Of a DNA stretch of 64,000 bases, positions 36,672-45,216 are shown one piece after another. Within the stretch, counting starts at the first letter, position 1. The number at the start of each line of letters is the position of its first letter. Source of the stretch: Rhizobacter sp. (GTDB lineage: Bacteria; Pseudomonadota; Gammaproteobacteria; Burkholderiales; Burkholderiaceae_C); contig JAHBZQ010000001.1 of the NCBI GenBank assembly GCA_019635355.1, positions 2,728,001-2,792,000 of the forward strand, given 5' to 3'. The translations under genes were made by a program, and so were the position numbers. The notes beneath the pieces are model-generated. The model saw nothing but the letters and a program-made list of their open reading frames with translations, did not search any database and had not been told where the DNA came from.

Positions 36672-37453
36672 GCACCGTCAAGCCACGAAGGCTTGCGTTT
36701 GTTCAGGAACGACTGCACGCCCTCGCGGCCTTCGTCGCTTGCGCGGATGTCGGCGATGCGGCGTGCGGTCTCGGCGCGCAGGGCTTCATCGACGGGCCGG
36801 CCCGCCACGTCCTGCACGAGCTGCTTGCAGGCCCGCAGCGCCATCGGCCCGTTGGCGCACAAGGCGGCCACGATCTCGTCGACCTTGGCGTCGAGCGCCT
36901 CGGCGCTGCACAGCTCGTGCACGAAGCCGAGCGCGTGCGCCTGCGCGGCGCTGAAGCGCTCGGCGGTGGTGAAGTAGCGGCGCGAGGCCTGCTCGCCCAA
37001 GGCGCGGATCACATACGGGCTGATGGTGCCCGGCAGCAGGCCGAGCTTCGCTTCGCTCAGGCAGAAGGCCGCGGCGTCGGAGGCCACGAGCACGTCGCAC
37101 ACCGCCGCAAGCCCCACACCGCCGGCATAACAGTCGCCGTGGATGCGGCCCACCACCGGCACCGGGCAGCGCCACACCGTCCACAGCATGTCGGCCAGCG
37201 CCTGCGCGTCGGCTCGGTTCTGCTCCCAGCTGTAGTCGGCCATCGCGCGCATCCACGACAGGTCGGCCCCGGCGCAGAAGGCCTTGCCGTGGCCGCCGAG
37301 CACGATGGCGCGCAGGCTCGCGTCGCCGCCGAGTTGCGTGAAAGCGGCAGTGAGCTCGCCGATCACCGCATCGTTGAACGCGTTGCGCACCTCGGGGCGG
37401 TTGAGGAAGACACGCGCCACGTGGCCTTGCCGCTGGATGTCGAGAAAACTCAT
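36668..37453 (-). CDS. liuC: methylglutaconyl-CoA hydratase (enoyl-CoA hydratase family)
   Basis: Crotonase-fold enzyme of 261 residues that hydrates 3-methylglutaconyl-CoA to HMG-CoA. Oxyanion-hole strands are visible (GHGKAFCAGADLSWM, GDCYAGGVGLAAVCD) and the catalytic-region ASDAAAFCLSEAKLGLLPGTISPYV. The step is assigned from its place between mccB and mccA; motifs alone would only say crotonase. It overlaps DUF4126 by four bases and follows the exported protein gene by 20. Confidence 0.88.
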   Translation of the reverse strand: MSFLDIQRQGHVARVFLNRPEVRNAFNDAVIGELTAAFTQLGGDASLRAIVLGGHGKAFCAGADLSWMRAMADYSWEQNRADAQALADMLWTVWRCPVPVVGRIHGDCYAGGVGLAAVCDVLVASDAAAFCLSEAKLGLLPGTISPYVIRALGEQASRRYFTTAERFSAAQAHALGFVHELCSAEALDAKVDEIVAALCANGPMALRACKQLVQDVAGRPVDEALRAETARRIADIRASDEGREGVQSFLNKRKPSWLDGA

Positions 37454-37473
37454 GGCGTGTGCTCCTGTGGGTT

Positions 37474-38325
37474 TCACTCGTTGCCGAGCTGCCCGCTGCG
37501 GCCGATGCGGCGGGCCGGGTCGGCCTGCCACACCACGCGGTGGTCGACCGCGTACAGCCAGCACACCTTGCCGTTGCTCTGGCAGTAGTCGAGCGCCTTG
37601 GTCATCGCGTCGGGGTCGCCGTGATAGAAGCGCCAGGTCTGGCCGCCGTCGAAGATCACGAAGGCCTTGGGCGACGGCAGGCTCAGGTAGTGGCGGTAGC
37701 GGCTGCGGCCGGCGTCGTTGAGCGGCACCGCATTGAGGTCGTCGACCTCGGCGAAGCCCGACGCGGGCGGCACCGGGCTGCGGTGCTGTGCCGAGATGGC
37801 ACCCTTGCCGATCACGGTCACCATGCCGGCACGCCCCGGCGTCGCAAGCATCGCCTTGAGGTCGACCACCGAGCGGGTCTGCCCCGAGCGGCACTCGTAG
37901 CGGTCCTTGTCGTCGCGCACCTGGTCGTCGTAGTTGCTGACGATGCCGAGGACTGTCTTGCTGCCAGCCTTGCGCGCCTGCTTGGCCAGCTCGGCCACCG
38001 CGTTGATGAAGGCAATGCGGCAGGCCTCTTCGTCGGTCAGCTGCAGCGTGCCCGGGCGCAGGATCGAGGGGCGCGGGTCCACCTTGCCGCGGGCCTTGAG
38101 GTTGTCGTCGGTGATGACGAACCCGTCGGGCAGCGCGCCGCCGAACGAGAAGGTGATGTCATCGCCGAGGGCCGCACGCGCCTCCGGCGTGGCGAGCGTC
38201 GGCTGGATGGGCAGCAGGTGCTCGGTGTTGCGCGCCGCAGCGGGCCAGGCCACCGCCGCCAGCCCGAGCGCGAGGACGAAGCGGCCGGCCTTGAAAAGCA
38301 ACGTGGTCATGGTGGAGCGGGTCAT
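37474..38325 (-). CDS. exported protein of unknown function with paralogous C-terminal domain
   Basis: A 283-residue protein with a signal peptide (about 1-31, WPAAARN), an N-terminal domain (about 40-180) with single cysteines, and a C-terminal domain (about 186-275) closely similar to that of the adjacent upstream gene: both have DAG..RY.HYLSLP.PKAF, then LYAVD..VVW..D. Two cysteines (C248, C255) may pair. The ATG overlaps the upstream stop as ATGA. I recognise no family. It lies inside the mccB-mccA operon, 20 bases before liuC. Confidence 0.72.
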   Translation of the reverse strand: MTRSTMTTLLFKAGRFVLALGLAAVAWPAAARNTEHLLPIQPTLATPEARAALGDDITFSFGGALPDGFVITDDNLKARGKVDPRPSILRPGTLQLTDEEACRIAFINAVAELAKQARKAGSKTVLGIVSNYDDQVRDDKDRYECRSGQTRSVVDLKAMLATPGRAGMVTVIGKGAISAQHRSPVPPASGFAEVDDLNAVPLNDAGRSRYRHYLSLPSPKAFVIFDGGQTWRFYHGDPDAMTKALDYCQSNGKVCWLYAVDHRVVWQADPARRIGRSGQLGNE

Positions 38326-39242
38326 TGGCTGCCGTTGTCGGAGGCGGCCGATGCCGCCGGCTTGACCTCGGGCGCAGGGTTGCGCAGCGCGGCGGCGTTG
38401 CTCGGCGCGGGCAGGCCCACGCGCTTGGCCGCGTCGTCGTGCCACACCACCTGGTCGTCCACCGCATAGAGCGAGCACGCGTAGCCGCGCGACACGCAGG
38501 CCTCGAGCACGCGCGGCACCGCCTTCGCGTCGTTGGCCACGATGCGCCAGAGGCCGTCTTCCGAGATGGCAAACGCCTTCGGCGCCGGCAGGCTCAGGTA
38601 GTGCTGGTAGCGCGCCTTGCCAGCGTCGGACAGGGGCACGGCCTTCACGTCGGCCGCCGCCGCAAAGCCGCTGGCCGCGGGCACGGGCTTGGCATGCTTG
38701 CGCGTGCCCGCACCTTTGGCGAGGCGGGCGGGCGATGCATCCACGTCGGCCACTTCGGTGAGCCAGTCGGTCATGTCGTTGGCCAGGTTCTCGGCCAGGT
38801 TGGTGAGGATCCGGCAGGTGCCCGAGAACGGGCCGCCACGGCCGGAGTCGCGGAAACTCTTGCTTGCCACGATGCGCCCGTTTTCCAGCAGGTCGGCGCG
38901 GATGCTCATGATCTTGGGCCCCGACCAGCCACCGCCGCCCACGCCGATCACGTTGTTGACCGTGACCCGTACATAGGGCTCGGCCGCCACGCGGGTGACC
39001 TCGGTCACCGCTTTCACGTCGGCGATCTTCTCCTGCGCTTCCTTCAGGATGTACTCGCTCAGCACGCGGTCGATGCCGCACTCCTTGCGCACGTGGTCGA
39101 CGAACGACGCCTCGGATGCGAAGAGCACCGGCGACTGGATCTGCACCCCGGCCAGGGCCGGCCCCACGGCGAGCGCCGCGAGCCCCGCCGCGGCGACTCT
39201 CGCGAGTCGCGCCATGTGCTTTGCGTTGAAGATGATGGTCAT
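38322..39242 (-). CDS. exported protein of unknown function, partner of the downstream paralogue
   Basis: A 306-residue protein with signal peptide (about 1-31, GPALAGVQ), a middle domain (about 40-165, containing VNNVIGVGGGGWSGPKIMSI and SGRGGPFSGTCRILTNLAENL) and the shared C-terminal domain (about 188-277, HYLSLPAPKAFAISEDGLWR; SLYAVDDQVVWHDD). The tail is Ala/Pro-rich. GGGAGGAAAG precedes the ATG. It follows mccB by 38 bases, so it is expressed with leucine catabolism. No enzyme motif is seen; a periplasmic binding or structural role is possible. Confidence 0.72.
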   Translation of the reverse strand: MTIIFNAKHMARLARVAAAGLAALAVGPALAGVQIQSPVLFASEASFVDHVRKECGIDRVLSEYILKEAQEKIADVKAVTEVTRVAAEPYVRVTVNNVIGVGGGGWSGPKIMSIRADLLENGRIVASKSFRDSGRGGPFSGTCRILTNLAENLANDMTDWLTEVADVDASPARLAKGAGTRKHAKPVPAASGFAAAADVKAVPLSDAGKARYQHYLSLPAPKAFAISEDGLWRIVANDAKAVPRVLEACVSRGYACSLYAVDDQVVWHDDAAKRVGLPAPSNAAALRNPAPEVKPAASAASDNGSQ

Positions 39243-39280
39243 TCTTCTTTCCTCCCTCTCTTTGGTTTGCTGGTGTTGAA

Positions 39281-40888
39281 CTACATGCGGAACACGCCGA
39301 ATTTCGCGTCGGCGATGGGCGCGTTGAGGCTCGCGCTCAAGCCCAGGGCCAACACGCGGCGCGTGTCGGCGGGATCGATGATGCCGTCGTCCCAGAGGCG
39401 GGCCGTTGCGTAGTACGGATCGGCCTGGCGCTCGAACTGCTCGCGGATGGGTGCCTTGAAGGCAGCCTCGTCGTCGGCGCTCCACTGGCCGCCCTTGGCC
39501 TCGATGCCATCGCGACGCACGGTGGCGAGCACGCTCGCGGCCTGCTCGCCGCCCATCACCGAGATGCGCGCGTTGGGCCACATCCAGAGGAAGCGCGGGT
39601 CGTAGGCGCGGCCGCACATGCCGTAGTTGCCGGCGCCGAAGCTGCCGCCGATGATGACGGTGAACTTCGGCACGTTGGCCGTGGCCACCGCCGTCACCAT
39701 CTTCGCGCCGTGCTTGGCGATGCCTTCGTTCTCGTACTTCCTGCCGACCATGAAGCCGGTGATGTTCTGCAGGAAGATGAGCGGGATCTTGCGCTGGCAA
39801 CACAGCTCGATGAAGTGCGCGCCTTTCTGCGCCGACTCGGAAAACAGCACGCCGTTGTTGGCCACGATGCCCACCGGCATGCCTTCGATGTGCGCGAAGC
39901 CGGTGACGAGCGTCTGCCCGTAGCGCGCCTTGAATTCGTCGAACTCGCTGGCGTCGACGATGCGGGCGATGATCTCGCGCACGTCGAAGGGCTTCTTCGT
40001 GTCGGTGGGGATCACGCCGTGCAGCTCGGCTGCATCGAAGAGCGGCTCGCGCGGCGCGATGCAGGCGAGCGGCTGCGGCTTCTTCCAGTTGAGGCGAGCG
40101 ATGGCATTGCGCGCGATGGCGAGCGCGTGCGTGTCGTTCTTCGCCAGGTGGTCGGCCACGCCGCTCAAGCGCGTGTGCACGTCGCCGCCCCCTAAGTCTT
40201 CGGCACTCACCACCTCGCCGATGGCCGCCTTCACCAGCGGCGGGCCGGCGAGGAAGATGGTGCCCTGCTCCTTCACGATGATCGACTCGTCGCTCATCGC
40301 CGGCACATACGCACCGCCCGCGGTGCACGAGCCCATCACCACCGCGATCTGCGGGATGCCCTGCGCGCTCATCTGCGCCTGGTTGAAGAAGATGCGGCCG
40401 AAGTGGTCGCGGTCGGGGAAGACTTCGTCCTGGTTGGGCAGGTTGGCGCCGCCACTGTCGACGAGGTAGATGCACGGCAGGCGGTTGGCTTGCGCGATCT
40501 CCTGCGCGCGCAGGTGCTTCTTCACCGTCATCGGGTAATACGTGCCGCCCTTCACCGTGGCGTCGTTGCAGACGATCATGCAGTCGACACCCGAGACCCG
40601 GCCGATGCCGGCGATCACGCCGGCGCCCGGCGCGTCACCGTTGTAGAGGCCGTGCGCGGCGAGGGGCGCCACTTCGAGGAAGGGTGTGTCGGGGTCGAGC
40701 AGCATCTCCACACGGTCTCGCGGCAAGAGCTTGCCGCGCGCCACGTGCTTCACGCGAGGGCCCGTGCCGCCACCCAAGGCCACCTCGGCAAGGTGGGCAT
40801 TGAGCGCGTCCACCAGAACGCGCATGGCCCCTGCGTTGACCTTGAATTCCTCGGACCGTGGGCTGAGCTTGGAAGTGAGTGCAGGCAT
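39281..40888 (-). CDS. mccB: methylcrotonyl-CoA carboxylase, carboxyltransferase beta subunit
   Basis: Transfers carboxyl from biotin to 3-methylcrotonyl-CoA. The 535 residues match MccB in length and in the two carboxyltransferase lobes: [48 protein letters not shown], and [13 protein letters not shown] with [25 protein letters not shown]. The ATG at 40888 begins MPALTSK; the longer frame runs into the operator. First gene of the operon, with a LiuR-type palindrome 20 bases upstream. Confidence 0.95.
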   Translation of the reverse strand: MPALTSKLSPRSEEFKVNAGAMRVLVDALNAHLAEVALGGGTGPRVKHVARGKLLPRDRVEMLLDPDTPFLEVAPLAAHGLYNGDAPGAGVIAGIGRVSGVDCMIVCNDATVKGGTYYPMTVKKHLRAQEIAQANRLPCIYLVDSGGANLPNQDEVFPDRDHFGRIFFNQAQMSAQGIPQIAVVMGSCTAGGAYVPAMSDESIIVKEQGTIFLAGPPLVKAAIGEVVSAEDLGGGDVHTRLSGVADHLAKNDTHALAIARNAIARLNWKKPQPLACIAPREPLFDAAELHGVIPTDTKKPFDVREIIARIVDASEFDEFKARYGQTLVTGFAHIEGMPVGIVANNGVLFSESAQKGAHFIELCCQRKIPLIFLQNITGFMVGRKYENEGIAKHGAKMVTAVATANVPKFTVIIGGSFGAGNYGMCGRAYDPRFLWMWPNARISVMGGEQAASVLATVRRDGIEAKGGQWSADDEAAFKAPIREQFERQADPYYATARLWDDGIIDPADTRRVLALGLSASLNAPIADAKFGVFRM

Positions 40889-40908
40889 GGACCTTCCAGT
40901 GATGCGGA

Positions 40909-40924
40909 TTGACGTATACGTCAA
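40909..40924. promoter_or_regulatory. LiuR-type operator upstream of mccB
   Basis: Perfect 16-base palindrome TTGACGTATACGTCAA. On the minus strand the -10-like hexamer TAGAAT immediately precedes it. It nearly matches the site between liuR and the MBL gene at 56689 and resembles reported MerR-type LiuR sites. Confidence 0.8.
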
Positions 40925-41123
40925 ATTCTAGGGGGTGGTCATTGCGGCGCGACGCGGCGCATCATGGCCCGGTCTGCACGCCGTTTCACCGCGGCGCGCA
41001 TGTGCAAACGGCGCCACCGCGCCGCTTGCCCCACCTGTTGGCAGCGCTGGCGCTCATCCAGCCAGCGCTGCACAACCGGCCCGGTGTCTTGACCGAGGCC
41101 GCCACATCGCAAATGGAGGACAC

Positions 41124-41798
41124 ATGACTGCATTGAACCCTCAGCGACTGGAGCAGACGATCTCGGCCATCGCCGCCCTCGATCTCACCCCGATCAAGTT
41201 CAAGGCCACGCGCCATGAAGACGGCGGCTACGGCTGGACGCCCGAGCACGCCGACCGCATGGAGCTGGCCTACAAACGCTACCTGACGCTGCACGCGAAG
41301 TACCCCGACCTGATGCTGGCCCCCGACCAGGACGTGGACCACTTCTGGCACCTGCACATCCTCGACACCCGCAAATACGCGGCCGATTGCGAGGCGACCT
41401 TCGGCTACTTCCTGCATCACTACCCCTACTTCGGCTTGCGGGGCGAAGACGATGCGAAGGCTTTGCAGTCGGCCTTCGAGATGACCCAGTCGCTCTACGC
41501 CCGCGAGTTCGGCGAATCGGGCACCGGCCAGGCCACCTGGTGCGGCGCCGAGAGCGCGCAGGGCCAGGCGGCGTGGTGTGGCGCGGAAGGCGCTGCCCGG
41601 CAGGCTGCCTGGTGTGGTGCAGAAGCGCCCGCGAAGCAGGCCGCCTGGTGTGGCGCCGAAGTCGCCACGTCGAAGCCCGCGGCATGGTGCGGCGCCGAAG
41701 GGCCGAAGGCGCAAGCCGCGTGGTGCGGTGCCGAGAGCCCGAAGGCACCGCACGCAGCGTGGTGCGGTGCCGAAGTCAGGGGCGCCGCCGCACCCTGA
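41124..41798 (+). CDS. GRDP-like protein with seven WCGAE repeats
   Basis: A 224-residue protein. The N-terminal domain (1-130) resembles the glycine-rich-domain-protein-like family, with the conserved PDQDVDHFWHLHILDTRKY and YAADC, His/Asp-rich and possibly metal-binding (H73, H76, H78, D81, C89). From residue 139 seven copies of WCGAE recur every 12-13 residues, joined by Ala/Gln/Lys/Pro linkers, with cysteines at 140, 152, 164, 176, 189, 201 and 214. The tail ends VRGAAAP. GGAGG precedes the ATG. No signal peptide is evident. Function unknown. Confidence 0.8.
   Translation: MTALNPQRLEQTISAIAALDLTPIKFKATRHEDGGYGWTPEHADRMELAYKRYLTLHAKYPDLMLAPDQDVDHFWHLHILDTRKYAADCEATFGYFLHHYPYFGLRGEDDAKALQSAFEMTQSLYAREFGESGTGQATWCGAESAQGQAAWCGAEGAARQAAWCGAEAPAKQAAWCGAEVATSKPAAWCGAEGPKAQAAWCGAESPKAPHAAWCGAEVRGAAAP
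41538..41774 (+). repeat. tandem coding repeat, seven WCGAE units
   Basis: DNA encoding seven WCGAE pentapeptides at 36- or 39-base intervals. The pentapeptide codons are nearly fixed (TGGTG(T/C)GG) while linkers differ, so the motif is under selection rather than being a recent exact duplication. Confidence 0.85.
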
Positions 41799-41904
41799 TC
41801 GCAACCCGAGGCTCAGCCGGCGCCCGAGCGCGCCGGTGTGGGGGCCACGCCGGTCTCCGTGAGGACCTGCGGGGTCTGCGCCGAATGCCATCCAGAGATC
41901 GCTG

Positions 41905-42519
41905 CTAGAACGGGCCCTTCTCCAGCCAGCGCTCCATCTGCGCCCGCCGGTCGTTGCCCCAGAACGGCTCGCCGTCGATCACGAAGAACGGCGCGCCGAA
42001 CACGCCCGCGGCGATGGCCTGCTCGTTCTCTTGCTTGAGCCTGGCTTTCCACACCGGGTCGTTCCACACGGCCTCGGCCTCGCCTTGCAGCAAACCGAAT
42101 TCCTGCGCCAGCGCCGCGAGCGCTGGCGGCTCGTTGAGGTTGATGCCACGGGTGAAGTAGGCGCGCAGCGCATGCCGCGCCCAGGCGATGGCACGGCTTT
42201 CGTTCTGCGCGTTCAGCCACCAGAAAAGCCGCGCGGCGTTTTGCGTGGCGATCGGAAAAGGCTGAGGCATCGTGAGCGGCACCCCGGCAAAGCGGGCAGA
42301 GCGCTCGAAGTCGAGCAGCGAATACTCGCGCTTGATCGGGTGCGACACCGGGCTCTTCAACTCGGCGGCCTGGAAAGTGGCCCCCAGCAGGATGGCGTGC
42401 CAGCGCACGGTGCGCGCGTGGCGCGCGGCCAGCGCGCCGATCCACTCCGACGCGATGTACGAATACGGCGAGGAGAAGTCGAAATAGAACTCGATCGGTG
42501 CGCGGCCCATGACCCTCAT
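41905..42519 (-). CDS. 2-hydroxychromene-2-carboxylate isomerase-like protein
   Basis: A 204-residue DsbA-fold protein with N-terminal IEFYFDFSSPYSYIASEW and the cis-Pro loop GVFGAPFFVIDGEPFWGNDRR typical of HCCA isomerases. The ATG at 42519 overlaps the TRAP permease stop (ATGA); an ATG at 42510 (MGRAPIEF) is also plausible. Coupling to a TRAP operon suggests it acts on an imported compound, possibly an aromatic acid; this is inference. It is related to the gene at 31229. Confidence 0.85.
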   Translation of the reverse strand: MRVMGRAPIEFYFDFSSPYSYIASEWIGALAARHARTVRWHAILLGATFQAAELKSPVSHPIKREYSLLDFERSARFAGVPLTMPQPFPIATQNAARLFWWLNAQNESRAIAWARHALRAYFTRGINLNEPPALAALAQEFGLLQGEAEAVWNDPVWKARLKQENEQAIAAGVFGAPFFVIDGEPFWGNDRRAQMERWLEKGPF

Positions 42520-44507
42520 TTGTAGAGCAACTGCGGCAACCACAACCCGATCTGTGGAAAGAGGTAGAGCAGGATGATCGCGATGACCTGGATGCCCATG
42601 AAGGGCAGCATGCCGGCGAAGATCTGGTTCAGCGTCACGTGCTTGGGCGCCACGCCCTTAAGGTAGAAGGCCGACATCGCAACAGGCGGGCTCAGGAAGG
42701 CCGTCTGCAGGTTGAGCGCGACCAGCAGGCCGAAGAAGAGCGGGTCGACACCGAACTTCGGCAGCAGCGGCACGAAGATCGGCATGAAGATCACGATGAT
42801 CTCCGTCCACTCGAGCGGCCAGCCGAGCACGAAGATGATGATCTGGCTCAGCACCAGGAACTGCACCGGCGTGAGGTCCATGCCCAGCACCCAGTGCTCG
42901 ACCAGCGCCTGCCCGCCGAGCAGCGCAAACGCGGCCGAGAAGATGGCCGAGCCGACGAAGAGCCAGCACACCATCGCCGAGGTCTTGGCGGTGAGGTACA
43001 CCGACTCCTTCACCATCGTGAGGTTGAGCTGCCGGTAGGCCGCGGCGAGCACGAAGCCGCCGAGCGCGCCCACCGCTGCCGCCTCGGTGGGCGTGGCCAG
43101 GCCGAACACGATGGAGCCGAGCACCGCGAGGATCATGATGAGCAGCGGGAAGAACGACGCCAGCAGCATCTTGAAGATCTCGAGCCGCGAGAAGCTCAGC
43201 AGCGCGTAGTACACGAGCAGCGCCAGCGCGCCGATGGCCAGACCGATCCAGTAGCCGGCCGGTGCGGGCTTGGAACTCACCGGCTCCGCCGCGCTGGCCG
43301 ACGCGCCCGGTGGCTCGGCCACCGCGGCCGGGGGTGCCGCAGGCTCCTGCACGGCGCCCGCCGCACTGGCCGCGTCTGCCGGCTCGGCCGGCGGCTCCGC
43401 CAGCCCGCCATCGGACGACGGCGGCTCGGCCAGCCCGCCCTGCGCCGGCTCGTCGGCCGACGGCGGCTCGCTCAACCCACCCGTGCTGCGCTCGCTCGAC
43501 ATCGCGCCGATCTGCTGCAGGCCTGCGTCGTCGGGTGCGGCGTCCACGCTCGTGGCGGTGCGGTAGCTCATCACGCCCACCACCGCGAAGAGGAGCAGGG
43601 GCAACAGCGCGACGAAGAGCTGCTGCAGCAGGTAGCCCACCGGCACGTTGGCGTTGCGCCGGCCCTTGATCGCCGACAGCAGCGCCGGCACCGCATGCCG
43701 CGAGCCGGTGGCGCCAATGGCCAGCAGCTGCGGCGGCAGCGGCACCAGGCGCTGCTCGGCGGTGAGCGGCGGTGCGAGCTTGGGCTTCACCTTGGCGAGC
43801 ACGATCACGTACACGATGTAGAGGCCCGCCAGCATCACGCCGGGGAAGAAGGCCCCCGCGTAGAGCTGCACCACCGAGACACCCGCCGTCGCACCGTAGA
43901 CGATGAGCAGCACCGAAGGCGGGATGAGGATGCCCAGGCAGCCCCCGGCCGTGATGGCCCCGGCCGACATGCGCACGTCGTAGCCCGCCCGCAGCATGGG
44001 CGGCAACGCGAGCAGGCCCATCAGCGTGACCACCGCGCCCACGATGCCGGTGGCCGTGGCGAAAATCGCGCAAGTCACGAGCGTGGCCACCGCCAGCGAG
44101 CCTGGCACACGCGCGAGTGCCAGGTGCAGGCTGTGGAAGAGCTTGGCGATCAGGTTGGCCCGCTCGACCAGGTAGCCCATGAAGACGAAGAGCGGAATGG
44201 CGATGAGCACGTCGCTCGACATCACCGAGAACGCGCGCTGCACCATGAGGTCGAGCGTCTGCGTCATCGCGCCACCCGCCGTCTGCCCGCCCGAGTGGTA
44301 GGCGAAGTAGGCGAAGAGCATGCCCATGCCCATGAGCGTGAAGGCGGTGGGGAAGCCCAGCATGATGGCCACCACCACCAGCGCCAGCATCACGAGGCCG
44401 ATGTGGCCGTTGGTGATCTCGGGCGCGCTCGCCAGCATGTACAGCACGCCAGCCACGATCACGCCCATGAGCGTGAGGCCGAACCACAACTCCTTGCGCA
44501 GCTTCAT
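42516..44507 (-). CDS. TRAP transporter large permease (DctM) with inserted linker
   Basis: Main membrane subunit of a sodium-driven TRAP importer. Its 663 residues exceed the usual 425 or so. N-terminal spans (about 10-240) and C-terminal spans (about 420-660) match DctM (GILIPPSVLLIVYG; ATPTEAAAVGALGG; LSPPVAMSAFYLKGVAP). Between them are two extra spans and a low-complexity linker (317-418) with five EPP units. The ATG overlaps the small-subunit stop as ATGA. Works with DctQ and DctP upstream. Confidence 0.88.
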   Translation of the reverse strand: MKLRKELWFGLTLMGVIVAGVLYMLASAPEITNGHIGLVMLALVVVAIMLGFPTAFTLMGMGMLFAYFAYHSGGQTAGGAMTQTLDLMVQRAFSVMSSDVLIAIPLFVFMGYLVERANLIAKLFHSLHLALARVPGSLAVATLVTCAIFATATGIVGAVVTLMGLLALPPMLRAGYDVRMSAGAITAGGCLGILIPPSVLLIVYGATAGVSVVQLYAGAFFPGVMLAGLYIVYVIVLAKVKPKLAPPLTAEQRLVPLPPQLLAIGATGSRHAVPALLSAIKGRRNANVPVGYLLQQLFVALLPLLLFAVVGVMSYRTATSVDAAPDDAGLQQIGAMSSERSTGGLSEPPSADEPAQGGLAEPPSSDGGLAEPPAEPADAASAAGAVQEPAAPPAAVAEPPGASASAAEPVSSKPAPAGYWIGLAIGALALLVYYALLSFSRLEIFKMLLASFFPLLIMILAVLGSIVFGLATPTEAAAVGALGGFVLAAAYRQLNLTMVKESVYLTAKTSAMVCWLFVGSAIFSAAFALLGGQALVEHWVLGMDLTPVQFLVLSQIIIFVLGWPLEWTEIIVIFMPIFVPLLPKFGVDPLFFGLLVALNLQTAFLSPPVAMSAFYLKGVAPKHVTLNQIFAGMLPFMGIQVIAIILLYLFPQIGLWLPQLLYK

Positions 44508-45145
44508 GCACCCTCCTGGCGCTGGGCCGCGGGCAACGGGCGGGCCGTGGGGTCGGGGGCGAGGTCGGCGGCGTCGCCGTCGGTCGCGTGCACCATCTCC
44601 TTGAGCTTGTCGACGTCGACCTCCTCGACGTCTTCTTCACGGGCGGGCCACGCGCCATCGCGCAGGCACACCACGCAGCGCACGATCTCCACCAGCCCCT
44701 GCAGCAGCAGCACGGCGCCCGCCACCGGGATCACGAACTTGAACGGGTAGACCGGCAGCGGGTCGGCGTTGAAGGTCTGCTCGCGGATGGCGAGCGAGTC
44801 GTTCGCATACGTCCAGCCGGCCCAGGTGAGCGCGATGATGCCCGGCAGGAAGAAGACGATGTAGAGCAGGAGGTCGATGCTCGCCTGCGTGCGCGGCCGG
44901 AAGAAGCCGTAGAGCACGTCGCCGCGCACATGGCCCGACTTGGCGAGCGTGTAGGCCCCGGCGCACATGAAGAGCGTGCCGTAGAGCATGATCTGCGCGT
45001 CGAGCACCCAGGCATGCGGCTTGTTGAGCACGTAGCGCGAGAACACCTCGGCCGAGATGAGCAGGGTCAGCGCGACGGCCGCCCATGCGGTGACCTTGCC
45101 GAACCAGGTGGACAACTTGTCCACCGCAAAGAGATAGCGCTGCAT
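44504..45145 (-). CDS. TRAP transporter small permease (DctQ)
   Basis: A 213-residue inner-membrane protein with four spans (LFAVDKLSTWFGKVTAWAAVALTLLISAEVFSRYVLN at the N-terminus is typical DctQ; GHVRGDVLYGFF follows) and an extended acidic C-terminus of about 60 residues, longer than usual. The ATG at 45145 is used; 45160 (MRGRRMQR) is also possible. It overlaps DctM by four bases and follows dctP by 71 bases. Confidence 0.85.
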   Translation of the reverse strand: MQRYLFAVDKLSTWFGKVTAWAAVALTLLISAEVFSRYVLNKPHAWVLDAQIMLYGTLFMCAGAYTLAKSGHVRGDVLYGFFRPRTQASIDLLLYIVFFLPGIIALTWAGWTYANDSLAIREQTFNADPLPVYPFKFVIPVAGAVLLLQGLVEIVRCVVCLRDGAWPAREEDVEEVDVDKLKEMVHATDGDAADLAPDPTARPLPAAQRQEGA

Positions 45146-45216
45146 CCGTCGTCCCCGCATGAAAAACACGAACCGGGGCGCCGCAGGTGCAGCGCCCCTG
45201 GGCTGGCGCCGGCCGG

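Noticed and set aside
40935..41123. N-terminal extension of the WCGAE protein from an earlier start
   Set aside because: GGAGG precedes the ATG at 41124, and the extension has no domain character.
41538..41774. 36/39-base periodic repeat as a possible CRISPR array
   Set aside because: Periodicity is in the reading frame of the WCGAE protein; linkers do not look like spacers and no cas genes are present.
42639..44750. 703-residue open frame on the plus strand
   Set aside because: Antisense to the TRAP permeases; an artefact of codon bias.
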